Counted from the first letter of the stretch, positions 1 through 13,892 are shown. The stretch is DNA of 64,000 nucleotides from Castellaniella daejeonensis (GCF_039523555.1 NZ_BAAAFN010000017.1:38854-102853), one strand, 5' to 3'. Made by a program: numbers and translations. The notes: generated by a model not told the origin, from the letters alone.

Positions 1-1
1 C

Positions 2-3000
2 CTCTACCGGGCGCTGGGCGAAGGCAACGCCCGCGGCGAACCGGCACTGGCGCCGCTGGCCCCGGTCTGGGACGAAGACCGCGCCTGGCGCGCGGACCCC
101 AGGCGGACGCAGGCGCGGGAATTCTGGATGGCGCGCTGCGCGGGCCACGTCCCCGCCGCCAGCCTGGCCGCCGGATCGGCGCTCAGCGCCCACGACTGCC
201 TGCGCATGGAGCACGAGGCGCCCGCCGGACTGGTGGCCTCGCTGCGCGCCCTGGAGGCAGCCACCGAGATCGGCTGGCCCGACATGCTCACCGCCCTGGG
301 CGCCGCCTATGTGGCGCGCCACCTGGGGCCATCCGAATGCGTGACGGGCGTGCCCGCCATGGGCCGCCTGGGCAGCAAGAGCGCCCGGGCCGTGGCGACC
401 GTGATGAACGTGCTGCCCTGGGCCTGGCGCCCGGACGAGGACGCCCCGCTGGCCGAAACGCTGCTGGATGCCGCACGGTCGCTGCGCGGCCTGCGGCGCC
501 ATGGCCGCTATCGCGCCGAACACCTGCGCCGCGATCTGGCCCTGCCGGGCGGCCTGCCGCGGCTGCACGGCCCGATCCTGAACGTCCTGCCCTTCGACGC
601 CCCCTACGCAGCAGCGGGGCTGGACGCGTCGCAGACCGTGCTGTGCACCGGCCCGGTCGAGGACCTGACCATCAGCTTCCGGGCGGCGCCCGACGCCGGC
701 GGCCTGCGCATCGAGCTGGAAGCCAACCCCGCCCTGTACGCCCCGGACCGGGTCCGGGCCCACCTGCAACGCCTGACGGCCTTCCTGGGCGCCGCCCTGG
801 CCGCCCCGCGCCTGGCCGATGTACCCACCCTGACGGCGGACGAGCACGAACGCTGGGCGCTGGCGCCCAACCGCACAAGCCATCCGGTGCCCGCCGGCAC
901 GCTCTGGACGCGCATCCGCGACCGCCTGCGCGCCGAGCCCGGGCGCGTCGGCCTGGAAGACGATGACGGCACCTGGACCTACGCCGACATCGATGCCTGG
1001 ACGGCATGCGCGGCGCGGCGCCTGCGCGCCCGGGGCGCGGGCCCCGGCGCCCTGGTGGCCGTGGCCCTGCCGCGCTCGGCCCGGCGCGTGCTGTGCATGC
1101 TGGCGATCCTGCGCAGCGGCGCGGCCTACCTGCCCCTGGACCCGCGCCAGCCGGCCGCGCGCCTGCGCGGCATCCTGGCCGATGCCCGCGCCCGCATCCT
1201 GATCGGCCCGGCCGCACTGTGCGACGGCGTGGACACCCGGCCGCTGGCGGCCGGCACGTTGGGCGAGCCGGATGAAACGCATGCCCCACCCCACCTCGCC
1301 GAAACCGCACCCGCAGCGGCAGCCGATGCCGGCCCCGAGGACCCGGCCTACGTGATCTACACATCGGGCTCCACCGGCGCGCCCAAGGGCGTGATCGTGC
1401 CCCACGCGGCCATCGTCAACCGGCTGGAATGGATGCGCGCGCACTACGCCATCGGGCCGCGGGACCGCATCCTGCAGAAGACACCGGCAACCTTCGATGT
1501 GTCCGTCTGGGAATTGTTCCTGCCTTTCCTGAGCGGCGCCTGCCTGGTGGTGGCCCCGCCCGATGCGCACCGCGACCCCGCCTGGCTGTGCCGCCTGGTG
1601 CGCGAACGGCACATCACCGTGATGCATTTCGTGCCGTCCATGCTGGCCGCCGTGCTGGACGAGCCGGCCGCCCGCGGCCTGGCGGCCCGCCTGGTGTTCT
1701 GCAGCGGCGAGGCCCTGCCCGCCGCCCTGCGCGATCGCTTCCACCGCACGATCCGGGCGGAACTGCACAATCTGTACGGCCCCACCGAGGCCGCCGTGGA
1801 CGTGTCCTACTGGCCGGCCGATGCCCGTGACGACAGCCAGCCCGTCCCCATCGGCTGGCCGGTCTGGAACACCCGCCTGCACGTGCTCGACGAACGCCTG
1901 CGCCCCGTGCCGCCCGGAACGCCCGGCCAGCTGTACCTGGGCGGGCGCCAGCTGGCATGCGGCTACCTGGGCCGCCCCGACCTGACGGCCGAACGCTTCA
2001 TCCCGGCTCCGGCCGGCCTGCCCGACGAACGCCTGTATGCCACCGGCGACCTGGCCACGCGGCGCGAGGATGGCGCCGTGGTCTACCTGGGCCGCCTGGA
2101 CCACCAGGTCAAGCTGCGCGGCCAGCGCATCGAGCTGGGCGAGATCGAAGCCGTGCTGGCCGCTCATCCGGACGTTGCCCAGGCGGCTGTCCTGGCCCGC
2201 GAAGACCGGCCCGGACAGGCGCTGCTGGCCGCCTATGTGGTGCCCGAACCCGGCCGCGCGTTCGACCGCGACGCGCTGGCGACCCACATGGCCGGCCGCC
2301 TGCCGGACTACATGGTGCCTGCCGCCTGGGTGCCGATGGCGGCGCTGCCTGTGACGGCCAACGGCAAGCTCGACCGCAAGGCCCTGCCTGCGCCCGACCT
2401 GGCGGGCCATGATGCGGCGCGGCCCCTGCGCGGTGCCGCCGAGCGCCGGGTGGCCGAGGCTTTCCGCGCCGTGCTGGGATTGAGCGGCCTGCCGGGCGCG
2501 GACGACGATTTCTTCGCCCTGGGCGGGCATTCGCTGCTGGCGGCGCGCCTGGCCCTGGCGCTGCGCGGCGGCCGCGAGCTGTCGCTGGGCGCGATCTTCC
2601 AATACCCCACGGTGGCGCGCCTGGCCGCCCACCTGGAAGGCGGGGGCGGACGCGTCGCGGACGGCGCCCAGGCCGGTTTCGGCCCGGTGGTGACCCTGCG
2701 CGAAGCTGCCGGGCGCCCGGCGCTGTTCTGCATCCATCCCGCCGGCGGCCTGTCCTGGTGCTACGGCACGCTGGCCCGCGCCCTGCCCACGCCGCGCACG
2801 GTGCACGGCCTGCAGGCGCCCGCCCTGGCACTGGAAGGTCGGGCGCCTGCCGCCAGCCTGGATGCCCTGGCACAGGCCTACGCCGACCAGGTGCTGGCGC
2901 TGCAGGCCGGCGGCCCGTACCACCTGGCCGGATGGTCCGTGGGCGGCATCCTGGCGCAGGCCGTGGCCGCCGTGCTCCAGGCACGCGGCCGGACCGTGGG

Positions 3001-3526
3001 CATCGTGGCCCTGCTGGACGCCTACCCCAGCGAGGCGTGGCGCGACCGCCCCGAGCCCGCGCCCCAGGACCTGCACAAGGCACTGCTGCACATCGCCGGC
3101 GCCGATCCGGACGCCCTGCCGCCGGAGCGCCTGAACCGGCACGGCGTCATCGAATTCCTGCGCGCCCAGGGCCATCCGCTGGGCGAGCTGTCCGACGCGC
3201 GGCTGGACGCGGTCTTCCAGACCGTCGGCCACACCAACCGCCTGGTGCGTGGCCACCGGCACGCGCGCTACGAAGGCGCCGCGCTGCACTTCCAGGCAGC
3301 CCTGGATCATGCCGATTCAGGGCTGGACCCGCGCATGTGGCAGCCGCATGTCGGCACGCTGGCCTGCCACGCGGTGGACAGCACCCACGCCGGCCTGCCG
3401 GGCGCCGCCGCCACTGCGCGCATCGCCCCCGTGCTGGACGCCAGCCTGCTGGCGGCCGACAGCGCGGCAGGCGCTTGCGCCCGATCCCTCCTTCAGCCCC
3501 ATCGTTCGCACGAGGAACCCGCATGA
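2..3526 (+). CDS. entF: EntF-like nonribosomal peptide synthetase, C-A-T-TE, 5'-truncated by window edge
   Basis: Open from base 2 with no start, so the gene begins upstream; 1174 residues are visible. In order: the C-terminal half of a condensation domain (the HHxxxDG active site is outside), an adenylation domain (TSGSTG near residue 453, LYGPTEAAVDVS, NGKLDRKALP), a thiolation domain (LGGHSLL, serine near 845) and a thioesterase with GWSVG (near 976), an Asp in LLDAYP and a His in STHAGL. The specificity positions read D-V-W-H-F-S-L-V-D(-K), which is the known EntF serine code. Known role of the family: condense DHB with serine and cyclise the product to a trilactone. The stop overlaps the next ATG (ATGA), so it is co-transcribed with the DHB genes. 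Domain order and motifs are seen; the exact siderophore is inferred. Confidence 0.93.
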   Translation, partial: LYRALGEGNARGEPALAPLAPVWDEDRAWRADPRRTQAREFWMARCAGHVPAASLAAGSALSAHDCLRMEHEAPAGLVASLRALEAATEIGWPDMLTALGAAYVARHLGPSECVTGVPAMGRLGSKSARAVATVMNVLPWAWRPDEDAPLAETLLDAARSLRGLRRHGRYRAEHLRRDLALPGGLPRLHGPILNVLPFDAPYAAAGLDASQTVLCTGPVEDLTISFRAAPDAGGLRIELEANPALYAPDRVRAHLQRLTAFLGAALAAPRLADVPTLTADEHERWALAPNRTSHPVPAGTLWTRIRDRLRAEPGRVGLEDDDGTWTYADIDAWTACAARRLRARGAGPGALVAVALPRSARRVLCMLAILRSGAAYLPLDPRQPAARLRGILADARARILIGPAALCDGVDTRPLAAGTLGEPDETHAPPHLAETAPAAAADAGPEDPAYVIYTSGSTGAPKGVIVPHAAIVNRLEWMRAHYAIGPRDRILQKTPATFDVSVWELFLPFLSGACLVVAPPDAHRDPAWLCRLVRERHITVMHFVPSMLAAVLDEPAARGLAARLVFCSGEALPAALRDRFHRTIRAELHNLYGPTEAAVDVSYWPADARDDSQPVPIGWPVWNTRLHVLDERLRPVPPGTPGQLYLGGRQLACGYLGRPDLTAERFIPAPAGLPDERLYATGDLATRREDGAVVYLGRLDHQVKLRGQRIELGEIEAVLAAHPDVAQAAVLAREDRPGQALLAAYVVPEPGRAFDRDALATHMAGRLPDYMVPAAWVPMAALPVTANGKLDRKALPAPDLAGHDAARPLRGAAERRVAEAFRAVLGLSGLPGADDDFFALGGHSLLAARLALALRGGRELSLGAIFQYPTVARLAAHLEGGGGRVADGAQAGFGPVVTLREAAGRPALFCIHPAGGLSWCYGTLARALPTPRTVHGLQAPALALEGRAPAASLDALAQAYADQVLALQAGGPYHLAGWSVGGILAQAVAAVLQARGRTVGIVALLDAYPSEAWRDRPEPAPQDLHKALLHIAGADPDALPPERLNRHGVIEFLRAQGHPLGELSDARLDAVFQTVGHTNRLVRGHRHARYEGAALHFQAALDHADSGLDPRMWQPHVGTLACHAVDSTHAGLPGAAATARIAPVLDASLLAADSAAGACARSLLQPHRSHEEPA

Positions 3527-4650
3527 ACACGCACATCAACCACCATCTGGCGCTCCGGCGCGGCGCCCGCACGCTGCTGGCCTGCACCGCCCTGGCCCTG
3601 GCCGCCGGCTGCGCGGCCACGGGGCCGGCCACGCGGCAACCCGCACCCGCGGCCGCGGCCGCGGCCGCACCGGCCTGGTCCGTCACGGCGCAAGCCGTGG
3701 ACCTGCCTGCGGGCGTCTACCAAGGCGCCTACAGCGCCCGTTCCCAGCGCCTGTACGTGGCATCGGCCACCGGACGCCCGCCAGTGAAGGAATCGCGCCT
3801 GCTCGCCATCGATCCGGCCGGTCCGCGCGTGGTCGGCTCCATCGTCCCCGCCCCGCAGGCCAGCCGCACGGACGGCCAGGTACAGGCCGTCTACGGCCTG
3901 ACGGTGGACGATGCCCGCAGCCAGATCTGGACCACGAACACCCGCAGCGGCTCGGTCGCCGTCTACCGGCAATCGGACTTGTCCCTGGTCAAGCAATTCC
4001 CCGACGACGTGACGCCGCACGCGCGCGACGTGCTGGTCGATGCCGGACACGACCGCGCCTACGTCTCTTCGCCCGCGTCCAACGTCATCCACGTGTTCGA
4101 CAGCGCCACGCTGCAGCCGCTGCCCGGCATCACGCTGACCGGCGCCGGTGAAGCGCCCAAGCCGATGAGCCTGGCGCTGGACGCCGGCCACCAGCGTCTG
4201 TATGCCGTCAGCCTGAACACGGCCGAGGTCTTCGTCATCGACACGGCCACCGGCCGCCAGATCGCCCGCCATACCGTCCCCGGGGCGCAGGGCGCTTCCG
4301 GGATTGCCGTGGACGTCCAGGCGCAGCGGATCTACGTGACTGCCCAGAAATCCGGCAACCTGACGGTGCTGGACGCCCGGGACGGCCGCGTCCTGCAGCA
4401 ACTGCCCACCGGCGCCGGCGCCCTGAACGTCGCCTTCGATCCGGTCCATCGCCTGGCCTACGTCGCCAACCGCGGCGCGGGCACCGTGACCGTCGTGGAC
4501 GAACACGGCGCGATCCAGGCCCAGGTGGACACTGGCTCCGCGCCGAACCACATCACGCTGGACCCGCAGGGCAATGCCTGGGTGCTGGTGAAGAAGAGCA
4601 AGAACGATCCGCGTGGCGACCGCCTGGTGCGCATCGAGGCCCACCGCTGA
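3523..4650 (+). CDS. YncE/YVTN-type beta-propeller lipoprotein in siderophore operon
   Basis: 375 residues. The start is chosen at the ATG overlapping the NRPS stop. The N-terminus has basic residues, a hydrophobic stretch (about 18-29) and a lipobox LAAGC, so it should be lipidated and exported. After an Ala/Pro-rich linker come repeated blades with the pattern (A/I/L)Y(V/A)-x-N-x-x-x-G-x-V-x-V-x-D, for example near residues 185, 230, 272 and 315, typical of YncE/YVTN propellers. No catalytic motif is seen. Its position between the NRPS and isochorismate synthase, with overlap on one side and a 2-base gap on the other, says it is made with the siderophore pathway. A role in siderophore trafficking or as a periplasmic scaffold is inference only. 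Confidence 0.85.
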   Translation: MNTHINHHLALRRGARTLLACTALALAAGCAATGPATRQPAPAAAAAAAPAWSVTAQAVDLPAGVYQGAYSARSQRLYVASATGRPPVKESRLLAIDPAGPRVVGSIVPAPQASRTDGQVQAVYGLTVDDARSQIWTTNTRSGSVAVYRQSDLSLVKQFPDDVTPHARDVLVDAGHDRAYVSSPASNVIHVFDSATLQPLPGITLTGAGEAPKPMSLALDAGHQRLYAVSLNTAEVFVIDTATGRQIARHTVPGAQGASGIAVDVQAQRIYVTAQKSGNLTVLDARDGRVLQQLPTGAGALNVAFDPVHRLAYVANRGAGTVTVVDEHGAIQAQVDTGSAPNHITLDPQGNAWVLVKKSKNDPRGDRLVRIEAHR

Positions 4651-4652
4651 TC

Positions 4653-5849
4653 ATGGACATGCTTGCCCGCACGCCCCCGGATCCGTGCACCGGCGACCTG
4701 GCCGGATTCCAGCCGGGCGACAGTCTGTTCACCACCCAGGGCCTGGGACTCCATGGCCGGGGCTGCCTGCTGCAGGCCGCCCCCCGCGAAGACGTCGGCG
4801 CCTGCGCCGCCCGCCTGCTGGCCCAGGCGGCCGAACTGCGGGCCGGGCCGGACGCAGCAGGCCCGGCGGATGAAGGCGGTGCGCCTCTCCTGCTGCTGGG
4901 CCTGCTGCCCTACGATGCGGCCGGCCCGGCACCGGCCCTGTTGCGCGTTCCCCGGACACTGAGGCGCATCGCCGCGCCCGGCGGCCTGCCCCCCGCCCGG
5001 GGCGGCGCCATCCTGGGCCGCCGGGAGCACCCCGACCGGTCCGGATACGAGCAGGGCGTGCGCGCGGCGCTGGCGCAGATGAACCGGGACGGCGGCTTGC
5101 GCAAGCTGGTGCTGTCCCGCACGCTGGAACTGGAGCTGGACCGTCCCCTGGATCTGCCCGAAGTCCTGGCACGCCTGTGGCGGGCCAGCCCGCAGGGCCA
5201 CACCTACGCCCTGCCCGTATCCGACACCGGACAGGATTATTTCCTGGGTGCCAGCCCGGAATTGCTGGTGCGCAGGGAAGGCCGCCGGGTGCGCGTGCAT
5301 CCCCTGGCCGGTACGGCCGCCCGCCACCCCGACGCCGCCGAGGACGCCCGCATCGCCCGCGCGCTGCTGGATTCGCCCAAGGACCGGCTGGAACATGCCG
5401 TCGTGGTCGAGGCGATCGAGGCCGCGCTGCGGCCGCTGTGCCGCACGCTGGACGTGCCCACGCGGCCGGGCCTGACTTCGACCGCCCGGCTCTGGCACCT
5501 GGGCTCCCTGATCGAAGGGGAACTGGCCGACCCGGCCATCAGCGCCCTGGACCTGGCCATCGCCCTGCATCCCACCCCGGCCGTCTGCGGCCTGCCCACG
5601 GCGGACGCGCGGCGCGCCATCGCCGGACTGGAACCTTTCGAGCGCGGCTACTTCGCCGGAGCCGTCGGCTGGTGCGACACCGCCGGCGACGGCGCCTGGG
5701 CGGTCTCCATCCGCTGCGCCCACGCCTGCGGCCGCCGGGTCACGCTGTCGGCCGGCGCCGGCATCGTTCCCGGCTCGGTTCCCGAGCTCGAGTACCAGGA
5801 AACCGGCAACAAGCTGCGCACCGTCCTGGACGCGCTGGGGCTCCTGTGA
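4653..5849 (+). CDS. entC: Isochorismate synthase
   Basis: 398 residues. Converts chorismate to isochorismate, the first committed step to 2,3-dihydroxybenzoate. The chorismate-binding fold is shown by KLVLSR (Lys151, matching the EntC general base), GASPELL (Glu203, general acid), HPLAGTAAR near 216, Glu247, HLGSLIEG near 282, LHPTPAVCG near 305, FERGYFAGAVGW near 329, and AGAGIVPGS followed by Glu380 (metal ligands). The N-terminal ~110 residues are poorly conserved, as usual in the family. The ATG is 2 bases after the lipoprotein stop; a second in-frame ATG lies at 4659. Menaquinone-type MenF is the alternative, but the entF/entB/entA neighbours favour the siderophore enzyme. Confidence 0.94.
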   Translation: MDMLARTPPDPCTGDLAGFQPGDSLFTTQGLGLHGRGCLLQAAPREDVGACAARLLAQAAELRAGPDAAGPADEGGAPLLLLGLLPYDAAGPAPALLRVPRTLRRIAAPGGLPPARGGAILGRREHPDRSGYEQGVRAALAQMNRDGGLRKLVLSRTLELELDRPLDLPEVLARLWRASPQGHTYALPVSDTGQDYFLGASPELLVRREGRRVRVHPLAGTAARHPDAAEDARIARALLDSPKDRLEHAVVVEAIEAALRPLCRTLDVPTRPGLTSTARLWHLGSLIEGELADPAISALDLAIALHPTPAVCGLPTADARRAIAGLEPFERGYFAGAVGWCDTAGDGAWAVSIRCAHACGRRVTLSAGAGIVPGSVPELEYQETGNKLRTVLDALGLL

Positions 5850-5910
5850 ACAGCACGCCGGGCCGCATGCGGCCGCGGTTTCCGGCCCGCCCTTTTCGGA
5901 GTTTCGTTTC

Positions 5911-6585
5911 ATGAGCATCCCATCCCTGCCGTCCTACCCCATGCCCCGCGACCCGGTGCCCAACCGCGTGGACTGGCGTCCGGAAGCGGGCCGTGCCGCC
6001 CTGCTGATCCACGATATGCAGGACTATTTCCTGGGCAAGTACGACGTGGGGCAGGAGCCGATTCCCGACCTGATCGCCGCCATCGCCCGGCTGCGCGACC
6101 AGTGCCGCGCGCGGGGAATCCCCGTGTTCTACACGGCGCAGCCGCCCGTGCAGCCCGAGGCCGACCGGGCCCTGCTGAATGACTTCTGGGGGCCGGGCCT
6201 GACCGCGCCGGAGCACCGGGCAGGCGCGCGCATCGTCCCGGCCCTGAGCCCGCACCCGGAAGATACCGTGCTGACCAAATGGCGCTATAGTGCCTTTCAG
6301 CGGTCCGATCTGCGGGAACGGCTGCGCGCCCTGGGCCGCGATCAGCTCATCATCACCGGCGTCTATGCCCACATCGGCTGCATGACCACCGCGCTGGAAG
6401 CCTTCATGCTGGACATCCAGCCCTTCCTGGCCATCGATGCCTGCGCGGATTTCAGCCTGGAAGAACACCGCATGGCCGTCCGCCACGTGGCGCGCCGCTG
6501 CGGCGCGAGCCTGACTTCGGACCAGATCCTCGACGCCCTGGCGCAGGGCGCCGCCGCCCCTACCGCCCGCGAGATCCCCGCATGA
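5911..6585 (+). CDS. entB: Isochorismatase without aryl-carrier domain
   Basis: 224 residues. Hydrolyses isochorismate to 2,3-dihydro-2,3-dihydroxybenzoate and pyruvate. Seen: HDMQDYFLG (Asp35, catalytic), LTKWRYSAF (Lys123), GVYAHIGCMTT near 150 and ADFSLEEHRMAV near 179, all diagnostic of EntB/PhzD-type isochorismatases. E. coli EntB continues with about 75 residues of aryl carrier protein; this protein stops about 20 residues after the hydrolase fold, with no D-S-L/M carrier motif. A CGGAG ribosome site lies about 9 bases before the ATG. The stop overlaps the entA start (ATGA). The ArCP must be encoded elsewhere, probably upstream of the window. Confidence 0.93.
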   Translation: MSIPSLPSYPMPRDPVPNRVDWRPEAGRAALLIHDMQDYFLGKYDVGQEPIPDLIAAIARLRDQCRARGIPVFYTAQPPVQPEADRALLNDFWGPGLTAPEHRAGARIVPALSPHPEDTVLTKWRYSAFQRSDLRERLRALGRDQLIITGVYAHIGCMTTALEAFMLDIQPFLAIDACADFSLEEHRMAVRHVARRCGASLTSDQILDALAQGAAAPTAREIPA

Positions 6586-7418
6586 ACGCCCTGCCCGACA
6601 CCCGCCCGGCCGCGCACCGCCAGGCCGATTTCCCGAACCGCCACATCTTCGTGACCGGCGCCGCCAGCGGCATCGGTGCCGCCGTCGCCCGCCAGCTGCT
6701 CGCCCTGGGCGCCCGCGTATCGGCCGTCGACCTGGACGAAGCCGGCCTGCAGCGCCTGCGCACGCATGCGGCGGACGCCGCCGGCGATGCCGGACCGTCC
6801 GCCCGCCTGTGGACCGCCCCCCTGGACGTGCGCGACAGCGCCCAGGTGGAAGACACGGTTGCGCAAGCCGAAGCCGCCCTGGGGCCGCTGCACGGCCTGG
6901 CCAGCGTCGCCGGCGTGCTCGAAATGGGCGAAGTCACCGATCTGGACGACGCCCGGTGGGCGCATTGCTTCGATGTGAATGCCACCGGCGTCTTCCACGT
7001 ATGCCGCGCCGCCGCCCGCCGCCTGCGGGAACGCCGCGCCGGTTCCATCGTCGTGGTCAGTTCCAACGCCGCAGCCACCCCGCGCGCCGGCATGGCCGCC
7101 TATGCCGCGTCCAAGGCCGCTGCCACCCAGTTCGCCCGCTGCCTGGGCCTGGAGCTTTCGGCGCACGGCATCCGTGTCAACATCGTCTCGCCCGGCTCCA
7201 CCGACACGGCCATGCAGCAGGCCATGTGGGCGCTGGGCAGCTCGCGCGAAGGTGTCATCGCCGGGGACCCGGCCCGCTGGCGCCTGGGCATCCCCCTGGC
7301 CAAGATCGCCGCCCCCGACGAAATCGCCCAGGCGGTCCTGTTCCTGCTTTCCGACCAGGCCAGCCACATCACCCTGCATGACCTGCGCGTGGACGGCGGC
7401 GCCACGCTGGACCAGTAG
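6582..7418 (+). CDS. entA: 2,3-dihydro-2,3-dihydroxybenzoate dehydrogenase (SDR)
   Basis: 278 residues. A short-chain dehydrogenase that oxidises 2,3-dihydro-DHB to 2,3-dihydroxybenzoate with NAD+. Seen: TGAASGIGAAVA (residues 25-36, Rossmann loop), DV near 82, Ser161 in VVSSNAA, Tyr174 and Lys178 in YAASK, and SPGSTDT near 203. The NAAATPRAGMAAY stretch resembles EntA/DhbA. It is slightly longer than the ~250-residue family norm because of a 17-residue N-terminal lead. It overlaps entB by 4 bases and is the last gene of the siderophore operon; a GC-rich hairpin follows the stop. Substrate assignment rests on the operon context. Confidence 0.92.
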   Translation: MNALPDTRPAAHRQADFPNRHIFVTGAASGIGAAVARQLLALGARVSAVDLDEAGLQRLRTHAADAAGDAGPSARLWTAPLDVRDSAQVEDTVAQAEAALGPLHGLASVAGVLEMGEVTDLDDARWAHCFDVNATGVFHVCRAAARRLRERRAGSIVVVSSNAAATPRAGMAAYAASKAAATQFARCLGLELSAHGIRVNIVSPGSTDTAMQQAMWALGSSREGVIAGDPARWRLGIPLAKIAAPDEIAQAVLFLLSDQASHITLHDLRVDGGATLDQ

Positions 7419-7420
7419 CG

Positions 7421-7440
7421 CGCCGGCACGCCCGCCGGCG
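7421..7440 (+). terminator. GC-rich hairpin after entA
   Basis: A 7-bp perfect inverted repeat CGCCGGC / GCCGGCG with a 6-base loop begins 3 bases after the entA stop. No T-run follows, so it is at best a weak or Rho-assisted terminator of the siderophore operon. Confidence 0.35.
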
Positions 7441-7544
7441 TCCGGCGCCGCCCACGGCCGATCAAAAAAATCCGCTATCCTTCCATCGGGGCTTTCCCTG
7501 ATATCCTGAATGCCAGCCGCCAGTGCATGGTCTTTCATTTCATC

Positions 7545-7590
7545 TGCTTTGATGCGTCCCTATATATAAAGCATAGAATCCATGCGCTTC
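7545..7590 (+). promoter_or_regulatory. AT-rich promoter-like segment upstream of gltB
   Basis: A locally AT-rich stretch stands out from the GC-rich surroundings in the 284-base gap between entA and gltB. It contains TTGATG, then TATATATAAA (7561-7570) and TAGAAT (7575-7580). The -35/-10 spacing is not ideal for any pair (19 bases for TTGATG/TAGAAT), so exact boxes are uncertain. It is the most likely place for the gltBD promoter, about 120 bases before the chosen ATG. Confidence 0.4.
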
Positions 7591-7702
7591 ATAAATGGGG
7601 ACACATCAGGCGGAAATCCTATTGTCACCAAGGACTTGGGGCTGTAACTTCCCCCTTCTGCCGCCCAGAACGGCACTTGTATTCCGCCACGCGAGTCCAG
7701 CC

Positions 7703-12397
<4,695 letters not shown>

Positions 12398-12411
12398 AGG
12401 AACATCGCATC

Positions 12412-13875
12412 ATGGGAAAAATCACTGGCTTCATGGAATTCGCGCGGGTCAAGCCGGCCTACGAGGCGCCGGAATCCCGCCTGCGCCACTGGAAGGAATT
12501 CGTCTCGCCGCTGACCGACGAGCAGGCCCGCATCCAGGGTGCGCGCTGCATGGACTGCGGCGTGCCGTTCTGTACGCACGGCTGCCCGGTCAACAACATC
12601 ATCCCCGACTGGAACGACCTGGTCTACAAGCAGGACTGGAAGCGCGCACTCGACGTGCTGCTGTCGACCAACAATTTCCCCGAGTTCACCGGCCGCATCT
12701 GCCCCGCACCCTGCGAGGCCGCCTGCACGCTGAACCTGAATGACGAGGCGGTCGGCATCAAGTCGATCGAGCACACGATCATCGAGCGCGGCTGGAAGGA
12801 AGGCTGGGTCGTGCCCCAGCCGCCCGCGCGCAAGACGGGCAAGCGGGTCGCCATCGTGGGTTCGGGGCCGGCCGGCCTGGCCTGTGCGCAGCAACTGGCG
12901 CGCGTCGGCCACAGCGTGTCGGTCTATGAAAAGAGCAACCGCATCGGCGGCCTGCTGCGCTACGGGATCCCGGACTTCAAGCTGGAAAAATCGCACATCG
13001 ACCGGCGCCTGGCCCAGATGGAAGCCGAAGGGGTCGAATTCTTTCCCTCGACCTACGTGGGCCGCACGGAAAACGCGGAAGACGGCCTGACGGTGATCAC
13101 GCCCGAAGAGCTGCTGGCGCAGCACGACGCCGTGGTGCTGGCGGGCGGTTCCGAGCAGCCGCGCGACCTGCCGGTGCCCGGCCGTGAACTGCGCGGCGTG
13201 CATTTCGCCATGGATTTCCTGCGCCAGCAGAACAAGATCAACCACGGCGACCGCATCGCCAAGCCGATCAACGCAAAAGGCAAGCACGTGGTGGTGATCG
13301 GCGGCGGCGATACGGGGTCGGACTGCGTGGGGACGAGCAACCGCCAGGGTGCGGCGTCGGTGACGCAGTTCGAGCTGATGTTCCGCCCGCCGGAAGAAGA
13401 AGACAAGCTGCTGACGTGGCCCTACTGGCCGATCCGGCTGCGCACATCGTCTTCGCACGAAGAAGGCTGCCAGCGCGACTGGGCAGTGGGCACCCAGGCT
13501 TTCGAAGGCAAGGGCGGCAAGGTCGAAAAGCTGGTCGCGACGCGGCTGGAGTGGCTGAAGGACAAGGCCACGGGCCAGATGAAGATGCGCGAGGTGAAGG
13601 ATTCGCGCTTCGAGATCCAGGCCGACCTGGTGCTGCTGGCGATGGGCTTCGTGTCGCCGGTGCGCGCGGTGCTGGATGCATTCGGCGTCGAAGTGGACGG
13701 ACGCGGCAACGCGCGGGCGAACACGGACGACTACTGCAGTTCCCGGACGAAGGTCTTCGCCGCGGGAGACATGCGGCGCGGGCAATCGCTGGTGGTGTGG
13801 GCGATCCGCGAAGGACGGCAGTGCGCCCGGTCGGTGGACGAATACCTGATGGGTTCGTCGGTCCTGCCGCGCTGA
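12412..13875 (+). CDS. gltD: Glutamate synthase (NADPH) small subunit
   Basis: 487 residues. The FAD- and Fe-S-containing subunit that passes electrons from NADPH to GltB. Seen: N-terminal cysteine sets GARCMDCGVPFC..GCP and CPAPCEAAC for the 4Fe-4S clusters; the FAD-binding VAIVGSGPAGLACAQQL (near 144); VYEKSNRIGGLLRYGIPDFKLEK; a second dinucleotide site VVVIGGGDTGSDC (near 303); and the C-terminal VFAAGDMRRGQSLVVWAI. The start MGKITGFMEFAR is the family start; the frame is open further upstream inside gltB. It is in the gltB operon and is followed by a GC-rich hairpin at the convergent junction with the DnrO-like gene. Confidence 0.98.
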   Translation: MGKITGFMEFARVKPAYEAPESRLRHWKEFVSPLTDEQARIQGARCMDCGVPFCTHGCPVNNIIPDWNDLVYKQDWKRALDVLLSTNNFPEFTGRICPAPCEAACTLNLNDEAVGIKSIEHTIIERGWKEGWVVPQPPARKTGKRVAIVGSGPAGLACAQQLARVGHSVSVYEKSNRIGGLLRYGIPDFKLEKSHIDRRLAQMEAEGVEFFPSTYVGRTENAEDGLTVITPEELLAQHDAVVLAGGSEQPRDLPVPGRELRGVHFAMDFLRQQNKINHGDRIAKPINAKGKHVVVIGGGDTGSDCVGTSNRQGAASVTQFELMFRPPEEEDKLLTWPYWPIRLRTSSSHEEGCQRDWAVGTQAFEGKGGKVEKLVATRLEWLKDKATGQMKMREVKDSRFEIQADLVLLAMGFVSPVRAVLDAFGVEVDGRGNARANTDDYCSSRTKVFAAGDMRRGQSLVVWAIREGRQCARSVDEYLMGSSVLPR

Positions 13876-13892
13876 AGCGCCGGCCTGCGGCC

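Noticed and set aside
2109..3083. Arg/Pro/Gly-rich open frame opposite the NRPS
   Set aside because: Composition typical of a GC-rich shadow; the + strand frame has intact NRPS motifs.
6586..7418. Aryl-carrier domain hidden in or after entA
   Set aside because: No GxDS carrier motif in any frame; entA occupies the region and is followed by a hairpin.
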